From Chamaelirium japonicum (lineage: Eukaryota > Streptophyta > Magnoliopsida > Liliales > Melanthiaceae): a DNA stretch of 64,000 bases. The position numbers and the translations under genes were made by a program. Positions 1-11,469 of this stretch are shown here, piece after piece. The DNA lies in contig CANTAL010000027.1 of assembly GCA_947650365.1 (NCBI GenBank), positions 558,001 through 622,000 of the forward strand. The letters are read 5' to 3'. The notes under the pieces were generated by a model that was not told the origin of the DNA, ran no database searches, and was given only the letters and a program-made list of their open reading frames with translations. How positions within the stretch are numbered: the first letter of the stretch is position 1; every line of letters begins with the position of its first letter.

Positions 1-217
1 TTCTAATTCATTCGCACAATCTATTCTAATTCATTCGTACAATCCATTCTAATTCTTTAGCACGATCCATTCTAATTCATTAGTACGATCCATTCTATTT
101 CATTCATACGATCCATTCTTACTCATTCGTACGATCCATTCTAATTCATTAGCATGGTCCACTCTAATTCATTAGAACGATCCATTCTATTTTATTCGTA
201 TGATCCATTCTTACTCA
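1..217 (+). repeat. Forward satellite block F1
   Basis: Forward units, including several AGCACG and TTACTC variants. The block enters from outside the window and ends at TTACTCA, where the reverse strand begins with ATGAATTAG. The same switch is found again at 19,076-19,083. Nothing but satellite is present. Confidence 0.93.
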
Positions 218-455
218 ATGAATTAGAATGGATCGTGCGAATGAATTAGAATGGATCGTACAAATGAGTAAGAATGGATCATACGAATGAAATAGAATCG
301 ATCGTACGAATGGATTAGAATGATTCGTGCTAATGAATTAGAATGGATCGTATGAATGAATTAGAATAGATTGTGCGAATGAATTAGAATGTATTGTACG
401 AATGAATTAGAATTGATACATTCGTGCGAAGGAATTAGAATGGATCGTACGAAGG
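218..455 (-). repeat. Reverse satellite block R1
   Basis: About ten units reading CGAATGAATTAGAATGG on the + strand, so the unit lies on the minus strand. It ends at GTACGAAGG, followed directly by forward CGTATGATCC. A matching reverse block with the same two ends lies at 19,081-19,369 and is 51 bp longer, which equals one 23-bp plus one 28-bp unit. Confidence 0.92.
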
Positions 456-1365
456 CGTATGATCCATTCTAATTCATTCGCACGAATGTATCCATTCAAA
501 TTCACTCATACGATCCATTCGAATTCATTCATACGATCCATTCTAATTCATTCATACGATCCATTCTAATTCATTCGCACGAATTTATCCATTCTAATTT
601 ATTCGTACGATCCATTCCGATCCAATCTAATTCATTCATACGATCCATTCTAATTCATTCGTAGGATCCATTCTTACTCATTCGTACGATCCATTCTAAT
701 TCATTCGCACGAATGTATCCATTCTAATTCATTCGTACTATCCATTCTAATTCATTCGCATGATCCATTCTATCTCATTCATACGATCCATTCTAATTCA
801 TTCGTACGATCCATTCTAATTCATTCACACGATCCATTCTAATTTATTCATACGATCCATTCTAATTCATTCATACAATCCATTCTAATTCTTTCGCACG
901 AATGTATACATTCTAATTCATTCGTACGATCCATTCTAATTCCTTCGTACGATCCATTCGAATTCATTCAAACGATCCATTCTAATTCATTCATATGATC
1001 CATTCTAATTCATTCACACAAATATATCCATTCTAATTCATTCATACGATCCATTCTAATTCATTCGCATGATCTAATCTAATTCATTCGCACGATCCAT
1101 TCAAATTCATCATTCGCTTAATCTATTCTAATTCATTCGTACGATCCATTCTAATTCATTAGCACGATCCATTCTAAATCATTCGTACGATCCATTCTAT
1201 TTCATTCGTACGATCCATTCTTACTCATTCGTACGATCCATTCTAATTCACTCGCAAGAATGTATCCATTCTAATTCATTCGGCCAATCCATTCTAATTC
1301 ATTCGCACGATCCATTCAAATTGATTCATACGATCCATTCTAATTCATTCGTACGAACAATTCTA
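456..1365 (+). repeat. Forward satellite block F2
   Basis: Forward units with interspersed 28-bp units. An irregular point near 1,110 (ATTCATCATTCGC) is also present in the duplicate near 20,025. The block ends at the centre of ATTCTATAGAAT, where the array turns to the reverse strand. Its counterpart is 19,370-20,279, at a constant offset of 18,914 bp from one junction to the next. Confidence 0.92.
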
Positions 1366-3101
1366 TAGAATGGATACATTCATGGGAATGAATTAGAATG
1401 GATCGTACGAAGGAATTAGGATGGATCATACGAATGAAATAGAATGGATCGTACGAAGGAATTAGAATGGATCGTACGAAGGAATTAGAATGGATCGTAA
1501 GAAGGAATTAGAGTGGATCGTACGAATGAATTAGAATGGATACATTCGTGCAAAAGAATTAGAATGGATTGTATGAATGAATTAGAATGGATCGTGCAAA
1601 TGAATTAGAATGGATCGTGCGAATTAATTAGAATGGATCGTACGAATGAATTAGAATAGATTGTGCGAATGAATTAGAATGGATCGTACGAATGAATTAG
1701 AATGGATACATTCGTGCGAATGAATTAGAATGGATCGTATAAATGAATTAGAATGGATCGTATGAATGAATTCGAATTGATCATACGAATGAATTAGAAT
1801 GGATACATTCGTGCGAATGAATTAAAATGGATCATACGAAGAAATTAGGGTGGATCGTACGAATGAATTAGAATGGATCTTACGAATGAATTAGAATGGA
1901 CACATTCGTGCGAATGAAATAGAATGGATCATATGAATGAATTAGATTGGATAGTATGAATGAGTTAGAATGGATCGTACGTATGAATTAGAATGGATAC
2001 ATTCGTTCGAAATAATTAGAATGGATTGTATGAATGATTTAGAATAGATCGTGCAAATGAATTAGAATGGATCGTGCGAATGAGGATATATTCGTGCAAA
2101 TGAATTAGAATGGATACATTCGTGCGAATGAATTAAAATGGATCATACGAAGAAATTAGGGTGGATCGTATGAATCAATTAGAATGGATACATTCGTGCG
2201 AAAGAATTAGAATGGATTGTTTGAATGAATTAGAATGGATCGTGCAAATGAATTAGAATGGATCGTGCGAATGAGGATACATTCGTGCGAATGAATTAGA
2301 ATGGATCGTACGAATGAGTATGAATGGATCGTACGAATGAAATAGAATAGATCGTCCGAATGAATTAGAATGGATCGTGCTAATGAATTAGAATGGATCG
2401 TACGAATGAATTAGAATCCATTGTGCGAATGAATTAGAATGGATCTTACGAATGAATTAGAATGGACACATTCGTGCGAATGAATTAGAATGGATCATAT
2501 GAATGAATTAGATTGGATAGTATGAATGAGTTAGAATGGATCGTACGTATGAATTAGAATGGATACATTCGTTCGAAATAATTAGAATGGATTGTATGAA
2601 TGATTTAGAATAGATCGTGCAAATGAATTAGAATGGATCGGGCGAATGAGGATATATTCGTGCGAATGAATTAGAATGGATCGTACGAATGAGTAAGAAT
2701 GGATCGTACGAATGAAATAGAATAGATCGTACGAATGAATTAGAATGGATCGTGCAAATGAAATAGATTGGATCATGCAGATGAATTAGAATGGATCGTA
2801 CGAATGAATTAGAATGGATACATTCGTGCGAATGAATTAGAATGGATCGTATGAATGAATTAGAATAGATCGTATGAATGAATTTGAATGGATCATACGA
2901 ATGAATTAGAATGGATACATTCGTGCGAATGAATTAGAATGGATCATACGAAGGAATTAGGGTGGATCGTACGAACGAATTATAATGGATACATTTGTGC
3001 GAAAGAATTAGAATGGATTGTATGAATGAATTAGAGTGGATCGTATGAATGTATTAGAATGGATCATGCGAATGAATTAGAATGGATTGTGCAAATGAGT
3101 A
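1366..3101 (-). repeat. Reverse satellite block R2
   Basis: Reverse-oriented array of about 1.7 kb. It starts with the tract TAGAATGGATACATTCATGGG, also found after the switches at 15,585 and 20,279. It contains reverse complements of the higher-order variants seen in forward blocks, such as GGAATTAGGGTGGATC (forward GATCCACCCTAATTCC). Shortened units (GAATGAGGATA) occur near 2,082, 2,270 and 2,648. An open frame of 64 codons at 2,582-2,776 on the minus strand is only translated satellite. Confidence 0.92.
1876..2663 (-). repeat. Local tandem duplication, 566-bp offset, in R2
   Basis: The stretch 1,876-2,097 reappears at 2,442-2,663. Both carry the same rare variants in the same order: GGATCTTACG, GGACACATTCG, GATTGGATAG, GAATGAGTTAG, GTTCGAAATAATTAG and GAATGAGGATA. 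The offset is 566 bp at both ends. Between the copies lies a further partial copy, in which the GAAATTAGGGTGGATCG variant near 1,840 recurs near 2,150, so there was more than one event. Confidence 0.85.
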
Positions 3102-3137
3102 AGATCCATTCTTACTCATTCGTACGATCCATTCTAA
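3102..3137 (+). repeat. Forward micro-island in reverse array
   Basis: About one and a half forward units (GATCCATTCTTACTC, then CGTACGATCC) sit inside a reverse array. Both ends are symmetric. On the left, AATGAGTAAG (3,094-3,103) pairs with CTTACTCATT (3,111-3,120) across a 7-base loop. On the right is a 28-bp perfect palindrome at 3,124-3,151. The form fits a fold-back or template-switch event. Confidence 0.88.
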
Positions 3138-3151
3138 TTAGAATGGATCGT
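3124..3151. repeat. 28-bp perfect palindrome at a strand switch
   Basis: Both arms match base for base around a centre at CTAATTAG; the outer arms read ACGATCC and GGATCGT. It is the longest uninterrupted dyad I found at a switch point. It marks the return from the 36-bp forward micro-island to the reverse array and could extrude as a spacer-free hairpin or cruciform. Confidence 0.9.
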
Positions 3152-3370
3152 GCAAATGAATTAGAATGGATCGTACGAATGAATTAGAATGGATACATTC
3201 GTGTGAATGAATTATAATGGATCTTATGAATGAATTAGAATGGATCGTATGAATGAATTCGAATGGATCGTACGTATGAATGAATTAGAATAGATCGTTT
3301 GAATGAATTAGAATGGATCATATAAATGAATTAGAATTGATCGTGCGAATGAATTAGAATGGATCGTGCT
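3138..3370 (-). repeat. Reverse satellite block R3
   Basis: About ten reverse units, among them GAATGTATGAATGAATTAG-like irregular spacing near 3,275. It ends at GGATCGTGCT, running into forward AATTCATTCATACG. Unlike most switches in this window, this one has no extended palindrome. Confidence 0.88.
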
Positions 3371-6010
3371 AATTCATTCATACGATCCATTCTAATTCAT
3401 TCGTACGATTCATTCTAATTCATTCGCACAATCTATTCTAATTCATTCGTACGATCCATTCTAATTCATTCGCACGATCCATTCTAATTCATTTGCACGA
3501 TCCATTCTAATTCATTCATACAATCCATTCTAACTCTTTTGCACGAATGTATCGATTCTAAATCATTCGTACGATCCACCCTAATTCCTTCGTTTGATCC
3601 ATTCTAATTCATTCGTACGATCAATTTTACTTCATTAGCACGATCCATTCTAATTCATTCATACGATCCATTCTAATTCATTCGTACGATCCATTCTAAG
3701 TCATTCGCACGATCCATTCTAATTCATTCGCACAATCTATTCAAATTCATTCGCACGATCCATTCTAATTCATTCATACGGTCCATTCTAATTCATTCAT
3801 ACAATCCATTCTAATTCATACGATCTATTCTAATTCATTCACACGATCCATTCTAATTCATTCATACGATCCATTCTAATTCATTCGCACGATCCATTCT
3901 AATTCATTCATACGATCCATTCTAATTCATTCATACAATCCATTCTAATTCTTTCGCACGAATGTATCCATTCTAATTTATTCCAACGATCCACCCTAAC
4001 TCCTTCATATGATCCATTCTAATTCATTCGCACGAATGTATCCATTCTAATTCATTTATACGATCCATTCGAATTCATTCATACAATCCATTCTAATTCA
4101 TTAATATGATCCATTATATTTCATTCGTCGTACGATCAAATCTAATTCATTAGCACGATCCATTCTAATTCATTCGTACGACCCATTCTATTTCATTCGT
4201 ACGATCCATTCTTACTCATTCGTACGATCCATTCTAATTCATTCGCACGAATGTATCCATTCTAATTCATTCGTACGATCCATTCTAATTCATTCGCACG
4301 ATCCATTCTAATTCATTCATACGATCCATTCTAATTCATTCGTATGATCCATTCTAATTGATTCGCATGATCCACTCTAATTCATTCATACGATCCATTC
4401 TAATTCATTCATACAATCCATTCTAATTCTTTCGCACGAATGTATCCATTCTAATTCATTCGTACGATCCACCCTAATTCCTTCGTATGATCCATTCTAA
4501 TTCAGTCATACGATCCATTCTAATTCATTCGCACGATCCATTCTAATTCATTCATACGATCCATTCTAATTCATTCGAACAATCCATTCTAATTCATTCG
4601 CACAATCTATTCTAATTCATTCGTACGATCCATTCTAATTCATTAGCACGATCCATTCTAATTCATTCGTACGATCAATTCTATTTCATTCGTACGATCC
4701 ATTCTTACTCATTCGTACGATCCATTCTAATTCTAATTCATTCGTACAATCCATTCTAATTCATTAGCACGATCCATTCTAATTCATTCGTACGATCCAT
4801 TCTATTTCATTCGTACGATCCATTCTAATTCATACGATCCATTCTAATTCATTTGTACGATCCATTCTAATTCATTCATACAATCCATTCTAATTCTTTT
4901 GCACGAATGTATCAATTCTAATTCATTAGCACGATCCATTCTAATTCATTTCATTCGTATGATCCATTCTAATTCATTCTAATTCATTCATACGATCCAT
5001 TCTAATTCATTCATTCGATCCATTCTAATTCATTCATACTATCCATTCTAATTCATTCGTACAATCCATTCTAATTTATTCGCACGATCCATTCTAATTC
5101 ATTCGCACGATCCATTCTAATTCCTTAGTACGATCCATTCTATTTTATTCGCATGATCCATTCTAATTCCTTCGTACGATCCATTCTAATTCATTCACAT
5201 GAATGTATCCATTCTAATTCATTCGCACGAATGTATCCATTCTAATTCATTCGTACGATCCATTCGAATTCATTCATATGATCCATTCTAATTTATTCAT
5301 ATGATCCATTCTAATTCATTCGCACGAATGTATCCATTCTAATTCATTCGTACGATCCATTCGAATTCATTCATATGATCCATTCTAATTTATTCATATG
5401 ATCCATTCTAATTCATTCGCACGAATGTATCCATTCTAATTCATTCGTACGATCCATTCTAATTCATTCGCACAATCTATTCTAATTCATTCGTACGATC
5501 CATTCTAATTCATTCGCACGATTTATTCTAATTCATTTGTACTATCCATTCTAATTCATTCATACAATCCATTCTAATTCTTTTGCACGAATGTATCCAT
5601 TCTAATTCATTCATACGATCCATTCTAATTCCTTCGTACGATCCATTCTAATTCATTGCCATGAATGTATCCATTCTAATTCCTTCGTACGATCCATTCT
5701 AATTCATTCCCATGAATGTATCCATTCTAATTCATACGTACGATCCACGATCCATTCTAAATCATTCATAAAATCTATTTTTATTCTTTCGCACGAATGT
5801 ATCCATTCTAATTCATTCGTATGATTCACCCTAATTCCTTCTTATGATCCATTCTAATTCATTCACACGAATGTATCCATTCTAATTCATTCGTACGATC
5901 CATTCGAATTCATTCATACGATCCATTCTAATTCATTCATACGATCCATTCTATTTCATTTGTACGATCCATTCTTACTCATTCATACGATCCAATCTAA
6001 TTCATTCGTA
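3371..6010 (+). repeat. Forward satellite block F3
   Basis: Forward array of about 2.6 kb with ordered variants (ACCCTAATTCC, TTACTC, CCATGAATGT). It contains several shortened units, for example near 4,720-4,740 and 4,940-4,985 where TTCTAATTCATT is partly doubled. A perfect 97-bp tandem pair lies at 5,221-5,414. It ends at ATTCATTCGTA against non-satellite island 1. Confidence 0.92.
5221..5414 (+). repeat. Identical 97-bp tandem pair
   Basis: Two consecutive 97-bp copies (5,221-5,317 and 5,318-5,414), each one 28-bp unit plus three 23-bp units. I found no difference between them, though they carry three non-consensus markers (ATTCGAATTC, CATATG, TTTATTCATATG). In an array where neighbouring units differ at several positions, this indicates a very recent duplication. 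Confidence 0.9.
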
Positions 6011-6108
6011 GAATCACACAGGGTCTCCCCACGATCAACTAACATTCAAAGGTGCACCTTTCTATTCAACCAAATACAAAGTCTAAGGCCGCAACCTAAA
6101 CACCTAAA
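6011..6108. other. Non-satellite island 1 at an F-to-R switch
   Basis: About 98 bp that do not fit the satellite unit, between a forward array on the left and a reverse array on the right. It opens with GAATCACACAGGGTCTCCCC, has the 14-bp palindrome AAAGGTGCACCTTT at 6,048-6,061, and ends with GGCCGCAACC and AAACACC. Positions 6,035-6,110 match 11,396-11,471 with six differences in 76 bp and no net gap. The left 24 bp or so are absent from island 2. It has no open frame of useful length. I do not recognise it. It may be a remnant of a mobile element or of the flanking DNA the array grew from. Confidence 0.85.
6048..6061. repeat. 14-bp palindrome in island 1
   Basis: AAAGGTGCACCTTT is perfectly self-complementary. 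In island 2 the same dyad is 16 bp because the next base pair also matches. It overlaps the second stem at 6,058-6,081, where CTTTCTATT faces AATACAAAG with one mismatch, so the hairpin is slightly damaged here. Confidence 0.9.
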
Positions 6109-6440
6109 TGATCGTGCGAATGAATTACGGATGAACTAGAATAGATTCTACGAATGAATTAGAATGGAACGTGCGAATGAATTAGAATTGATCGTACAAA
6201 TGAATTAGAATGGATACATTCGTGTGAATGAATTAGAATGGATCGTACGAATGAATTAGAATGGATACATTCGTGCGAATGAATTAGAATGGATACATTC
6301 GTGCGAATGAATTAGAATGGATCGTACGAATAAATTAGAATGGATCGTATAAATGAATTAGAATGGATCGTACGAATGAATTAGAATGGTTTGTATGAAT
6401 GATCGTATGAATGAATTAGAATGGATCGTACGTATCGTAC
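6109..6440 (-). repeat. Reverse satellite block R4
   Basis: About 330 bp of reverse units just right of island 1. The first units are irregular (GAATGAATTACGGATGAACTAG). The same short-unit irregularity follows island 2 at about 11,480-11,500, so the satellite flank was duplicated with the island. It ends at the 14-bp palindrome 6,434-6,447. Confidence 0.9.
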
Positions 6441-6447
6441 GTACGAT
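6434..6447. repeat. 14-bp palindrome at an R-to-F switch
   Basis: ATCGTACGTACGAT is perfectly self-complementary and lies where reverse array changes to forward array. It looks like two CGTACG unit centres joined face to face. Confidence 0.9.
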
Positions 6448-9400
6448 CCATTCTATTTCATTCATATGATCCATTCTTACTCATTCGTACGATCCATTCT
6501 AATTCATTCGCACAATCCATTCTAACTCATTCATACGATCTATTCTAATTCATTCGTACGATCCATTCTAATTCATTCGTACAATCTATTCTAATTCATT
6601 CGTACGATCCATTCTAATTCATTAGCATGATCAATTCTAATTCATTCGTACGATACTTTCTATTTCATTCGTACGATCCATTCTTACACATTCATACGAT
6701 CCATTCTAATTCATTCCTATGAATGTATCCATTCTAATTCATTCGTATGATCAATTCTAATTCATTCGCACGATCCATTCTAATTCATTCATATGATCCA
6801 TTCTAATTCATTCATACGATCCATTCTAATTCATTCGCACGAATGTATCCATTCTAATTCATTCGTACGATCCGTTCTAATTCATTCGCACAATCTATTT
6901 TAATTCATTCGTACGATCCATTCTCATTCATTCGCACGATCTATTCTAATTCATTTGCACGATCCATTCTAATTTATTCATATAATCCATTCTAATTCTT
7001 TTGCACGAATGTATCCATTCTAATTCATTCGTACGATACATTCTAATTCCTTCGTACGATCCATTCAAATTCCTTCGTACGATCCATTCTATTTCATTCA
7101 TATGATCCATTCTAATTCCTTCGTACGATCCATTCTAATTCATTTCCATGAATGTATCCATTATAATTTATACGTACGATCCATTATAATTCATTCATAC
7201 GATCCAATTTAATTCATTTATACGATCCATTTTATTTCATTCGCACGAATGTATCCATTCTAATTCATTCGTACGATCTATGATCCATTCTAATTCATTC
7301 GCACAATCTATTCTAATTCATTCGTACGATCCATTCTAATTCATTAGCACGATCCATTCTAATTCATTCGTACGATCCATTCTATTTCATTCGTACTATC
7401 CATTCTTACTCATTCGTACGATCCATTCTAATTCATTCGCACAAATATATCCATTCTAATTTATTCGTACGATCCATTCTAATTCATTCGCACGATCCAT
7501 TCTAATTCATTCATACGATCCATTCCAATTCATTCGTACGATCCATTCTAATTCATTCACAAGATCCATTCTAATTCATTCATACGATCATTCTAATTCA
7601 TTCATACAATCCATTCTAATTCTTTCGGACGAATGTATCCATTCTAATTCATTCGTACGATCCACCCTAATTCCTTCGTACGATCCATTCTAATTTCTTC
7701 GTATGATCCATTCTATTTCATTCGAATGAATTCCTTCGTACGATCCATTCTAATTCTTTCCTATGAATGTATCCATTCTAATTCATACGTACGATCCATT
7801 CTAATTAATTCAAACGATCCAATCTAATTCACTCATACGATCCATTCTAATTCATTCGCACGAATGGATCCATTCTAATTCATTCGTACGATCCATTCTA
7901 ATTCATTCGCACAATCTATTCTAATTCATTTGTACGATCCATTCTAATTCATTTGTACGATCCATTCTAATTCATTCATACAATCTATTCTAATTCTTTT
8001 GCACGAATGTATCCATTCTAATTCATTCATACGATCCATTCTAATTCCTTTGTACGATCCATTCTAATTCCTTCGCACGATCCATTCTAATTCATTCCCA
8101 TGAATGTATCCATTCTAATTCATACGTACATTCCATTCAAATTCATTCATACGATCCAATCTAATTCATTCATACGATCCATTCTAATTCATTCGCACGA
8201 TCCATTCTAATTCATTTGTACGATCCATTCTAATTCATTCATACAATCCATTCTAATTCTTTTGCATGAATGTATCCATTCTAATTCCTTCGTACGATCC
8301 ATTCTAATTCCTTCGTACGATCCATTCTAATTCATTCCCATGAATGTATCCATTCTAATTCATACGTACATTCCATTCTAATTCATTCATACGATCCAAT
8401 CTAATTCATTCATACGATCCATTCTAATTCATTTGCACGAATGTATCCATTCTAATTCATTCTAATTCCTTCGTACGATCCATTTGTATGATCCATTCTA
8501 ATTCCTTCGCATGATCCATTCTAATTCATTCGCACAATCTATTCTAATTTATTCGTACGATCCATTCTAATTCATTAGCACGATCCATTCTAATTCATTC
8601 GTACGATCCATTCTATTTCATTCGTATGATCCAATCTTACTCATTCGTACGATCCATTCTAATTCATTCGCACGAATGTATCCATTCTAATTCACTCGTA
8701 CGATCCATTCTAATTCATTTACACGATCCATTCTAATTCATTCATACGATCCATACTAGTTCATTCATACGATCCATTCTAATTCATTCGCACGAATGTA
8801 TCCATTCTAATTCATTCGTCCGATCCATTCTAATTCATTTGCACAATCTATTCTAATTCATTCATACGATCCGTTCTAATTCATTCGCACGATCCATTCT
8901 AATTCATTTGCACGATCCATTCTAATTCATTCATACAATCCATTCTAATTCTTTTGCACGAATGTATCCATTCTAATTCCTTCGTACGATCCGATCTAAT
9001 TCCTTCGTATGATCCATTCTAATTCCTTCGTATGATCCATTCTATTTCATTCGTATGATCCATTCTAAGTCCTTCGTACGACCCATTCTAATTCATTTCC
9101 ATGAATGTATCCATTATAATTCATACGTACGATCCATTCTAATTCATTCATACGATCCAGTCTAATTCATTCAAACGATCCATTCTAATTCATTCGCACG
9201 AATGTATCCATTCTAATTCATTCGTACGATCCATTCTAATTCATTAGCACGATCCATTCTAATTCATTCATACAATCCATTCTATTAAATTTGTACGGTC
9301 CATTCTTACTCATTCGTACGATCCATTCTAATTCATTCACACGAATGTATCCATTCTAATTCATCGTACGATCCATTCTAATTCATTCGTACGAATGTAT

Positions 9401-11396
9401 CCATTCTAATTCATTCGTACGATATATTCTAAGTCATTCGCACGATCTATTCTAATTCATTCGTACGATCCATTCTAATCCATACGTACGATCCATTCTA
9501 ATTCATTCGCACGATCCATTCTAATTCATTCATACAATCCATTCTAATTCTTTCGCACGAATGTATCCATTCTAATTCCTTCGTACGATCCGTTCTAATT
9601 CATTCGTACGATCCATTCTAATTCATTCATACGATCCATTCTAATTCTTTCATACAATCCATTCTAATTCTTTCGCACGAATGTATCCATTCTAATTTAT
9701 TCGTATGATCGACCCAAATTCCTTCTTATGATCCATTCTAATTCATTCGCACGAATGTATCCATTCTAATTCATTCGTACGATCCATTTGAATTTATTCA
9801 TACGATCCATTCTAATTCATTCATACAATCCATTCTAATTCATTCATACGATCTATTGTAATTCATTCGTACGATCCATTCTAATTCATTCGCACGATCC
9901 ATTCTAATTCATTCGCACGATCCATTCTAATTCATTCATATGAACCATTCTATTTCATTCGTACGATCCATTCTTACTCATTCGTACGATCCATTCTAAT
10001 TCATTCGCAGGATCCAATCTAATTCATTCGCACGATCCATTCTAATTCATTCGTACAATCCATTCTAATTCATTCGTATGATCCATTCTAATTCATTCAT
10101 ACAATCCATTCTAATTCTTTTGAACGAATGTATCCATTCTAATTCATTCGTACGATCCATTCTAATTCATTCGAACGATCCATTCTAATTCATTCATATT
10201 ATCCATTCTAATTCATTCATACAATCCATTCTAATTCTTTCGCACAAATATATCCATTTTAATTCATTCGTACGATCCACCCTAATTCCTTTGTATGATC
10301 CATTCTAATTCATTCGCACGAATGTATCCATTCTAATTCATTCGTACGATCCATTCGAATTCATTCATACGATCCATTCTAAATCATTTATACGATCCAT
10401 TCTAATTCATTCATATGATCCATTCTAATTCATTCGCACGAATGTATTCATTCGTGTAATCTATTCTAATTCATTCGTATGATCCATTCAAATTTATTAG
10501 CACCATCAGTTCTTATTTATTCGTACGATCCATTCTATTTCATTCGTACGATCCATTCTTACTCATTCGTATGATCCATTCTAATTCATTCGCACGAATA
10601 TATCCATTCTAATTCATTCGTACGATCCATTCTAATTCATTCGCACGATCCATTCTAATTCATTCGCACGATCCATTCTATTTCATTTGTACGATCCATT
10701 CTAATTCATTCGCACGATCCATTCTAATTCATTCGCATAATCTATTCTAATTCATTCGTAATTCATTCGCACGATCCATTCTAATTCATTCGCACGATCC
10801 ATTCTAATTCATTTGTACGATCCATTCTAATTCATTCATACAATCCATTCTAATTCTTTTGCACGAATGTATCCATTCTAATTCATTCGTACGATCCATT
10901 CTAATTCCTTCGTACGATCCATTCTAATTCCTTCGTACGATCCATTCTAATTCATTCCGATGAATGTATCCATTCTAATTCATTCGTACGATCCATTCTA
11001 ATTCATTTGCACAATCTATTCTAATTCATTCGTACGATCCATTCTAATTCATTAGCACGATCCATTCTAATTCATTCGTACGATCCATTCTATTTCATTC
11101 GTATGATCCATTCTTAATCATTCGTACGATCCATTGTAATTCATTCGCACGATCCATTCAAAGTCATTCATACGATCCATTCTATTTCATTTGTACGATC
11201 CATTCTTACTCATTCGTACGATCCATTCTAATTCATTCGCACGAATGTATCCATTCTAATTCGTTCGTACGATCCATTCTAATTCATTCGCACGATCCAT
11301 TATAATTCATTCTAATTCATTCGCACAATCCATTCTAATTCATTCGTACAATCCATTCTAATTCATTCGCACGATCCATTCTAATTCATTCTAATT
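6441..11396 (+). repeat. Forward satellite block F4
   Basis: A forward array of about 5 kb between the 6,440 switch and island 2. It carries the same ordered variants as the right half of the window: ACCCTAATTCC, TTACTC, TTCCATGAATGT, CAATCTATTC and TTTTGCACGAATGT. The order is less regular and there are several shortened units, for example ATTCGAATGAATTCC near 7,728 and a half unit near 8,482. It includes a tandem duplication at 7,938-8,410. Its right end is a broken unit (TTCTAATTCATTCTAATTC) running into island 2. Confidence 0.93.
7938..8410 (+). repeat. Local tandem duplication, 240/263-bp offset
   Basis: The series TTTTGCA(C/T)GAATGT, two ATTCCTTCG units, CCCATGAATGT, then CATACGTACATTCC occurs twice in a row. 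The offset is 263 bp at the TTTTGCA unit and 240 bp from the CCCATG unit on. The 23-bp change is one whole unit missing from the second copy. The CATACGTACATTCC form is rare elsewhere, so the pair is local. Confidence 0.82.
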
Positions 11397-11407
11397 CAAC
11401 TAACGTT

Positions 11408-11423
11408 CAAAGGTGCACCTTTG
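11408..11423. repeat. 16-bp palindrome in island 2
   Basis: CAAAGGTGCACCTTTG is a perfect dyad. It is longer by one base pair than the island 1 version, where the final G is C. Confidence 0.9.
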
Positions 11424-11442
11424 TATTCAACACAATACAAAG
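11419..11442. repeat. 9-bp stem, 6-base loop hairpin in island 2
   Basis: CTTTGTATT (11,419-11,427) and AATACAAAG (11,434-11,442) are exact reverse complements around the loop CAACAC. The left arm shares five bases with the palindrome beside it, so the two structures are alternatives. A stem this short could pair by chance. The point of interest is that it lies in the only conserved non-satellite sequence, at the strand switch. Confidence 0.75.
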
Positions 11443-11469
11443 TCTGAGGCCGCAACCTAAACACCTGAA

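Larger units (their letters stand above)
11397..11469. other. Non-satellite island 2 at an F-to-R switch
   Basis: About 73 bp of non-satellite DNA on a forward-to-reverse switch, homologous to the right three quarters of island 1 at a constant offset of 5,361 bp (about 92% identity, counted by hand). Its left edge joins a different forward unit than island 1 does, while the right edge and the first reverse units are shared. The junction was therefore copied once and the left side trimmed or rejoined. It has two overlapping dyads, 11,408-11,423 and 11,419-11,442. No coding potential; origin unknown. Confidence 0.85.

Noticed and set aside
2582..2776. Minus-strand open frame of 64 codons (also 25,157-25,387, 76 codons)
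   Set aside because: Both lie in reverse satellite blocks and encode the same low-complexity peptide (SNSFVRSILIHSYDPF type) as forward blocks. Since 23 is not a multiple of 3, three units give a 23-residue peptide repeat. No start context, splice signal or non-satellite codon supports a gene.
6011..6108. tRNA-derived or SINE sequence
   Set aside because: I looked for A-box and B-box promoter patterns and a cloverleaf in the islands and did not find them. They are too short and lack an A-rich or simple-repeat tail.
11419..11442. Rho-independent terminator
   Set aside because: The 9-bp stem is A+T-rich and lacks a following T run, and nothing transcribed precedes it. The setting is a eukaryotic-type satellite.
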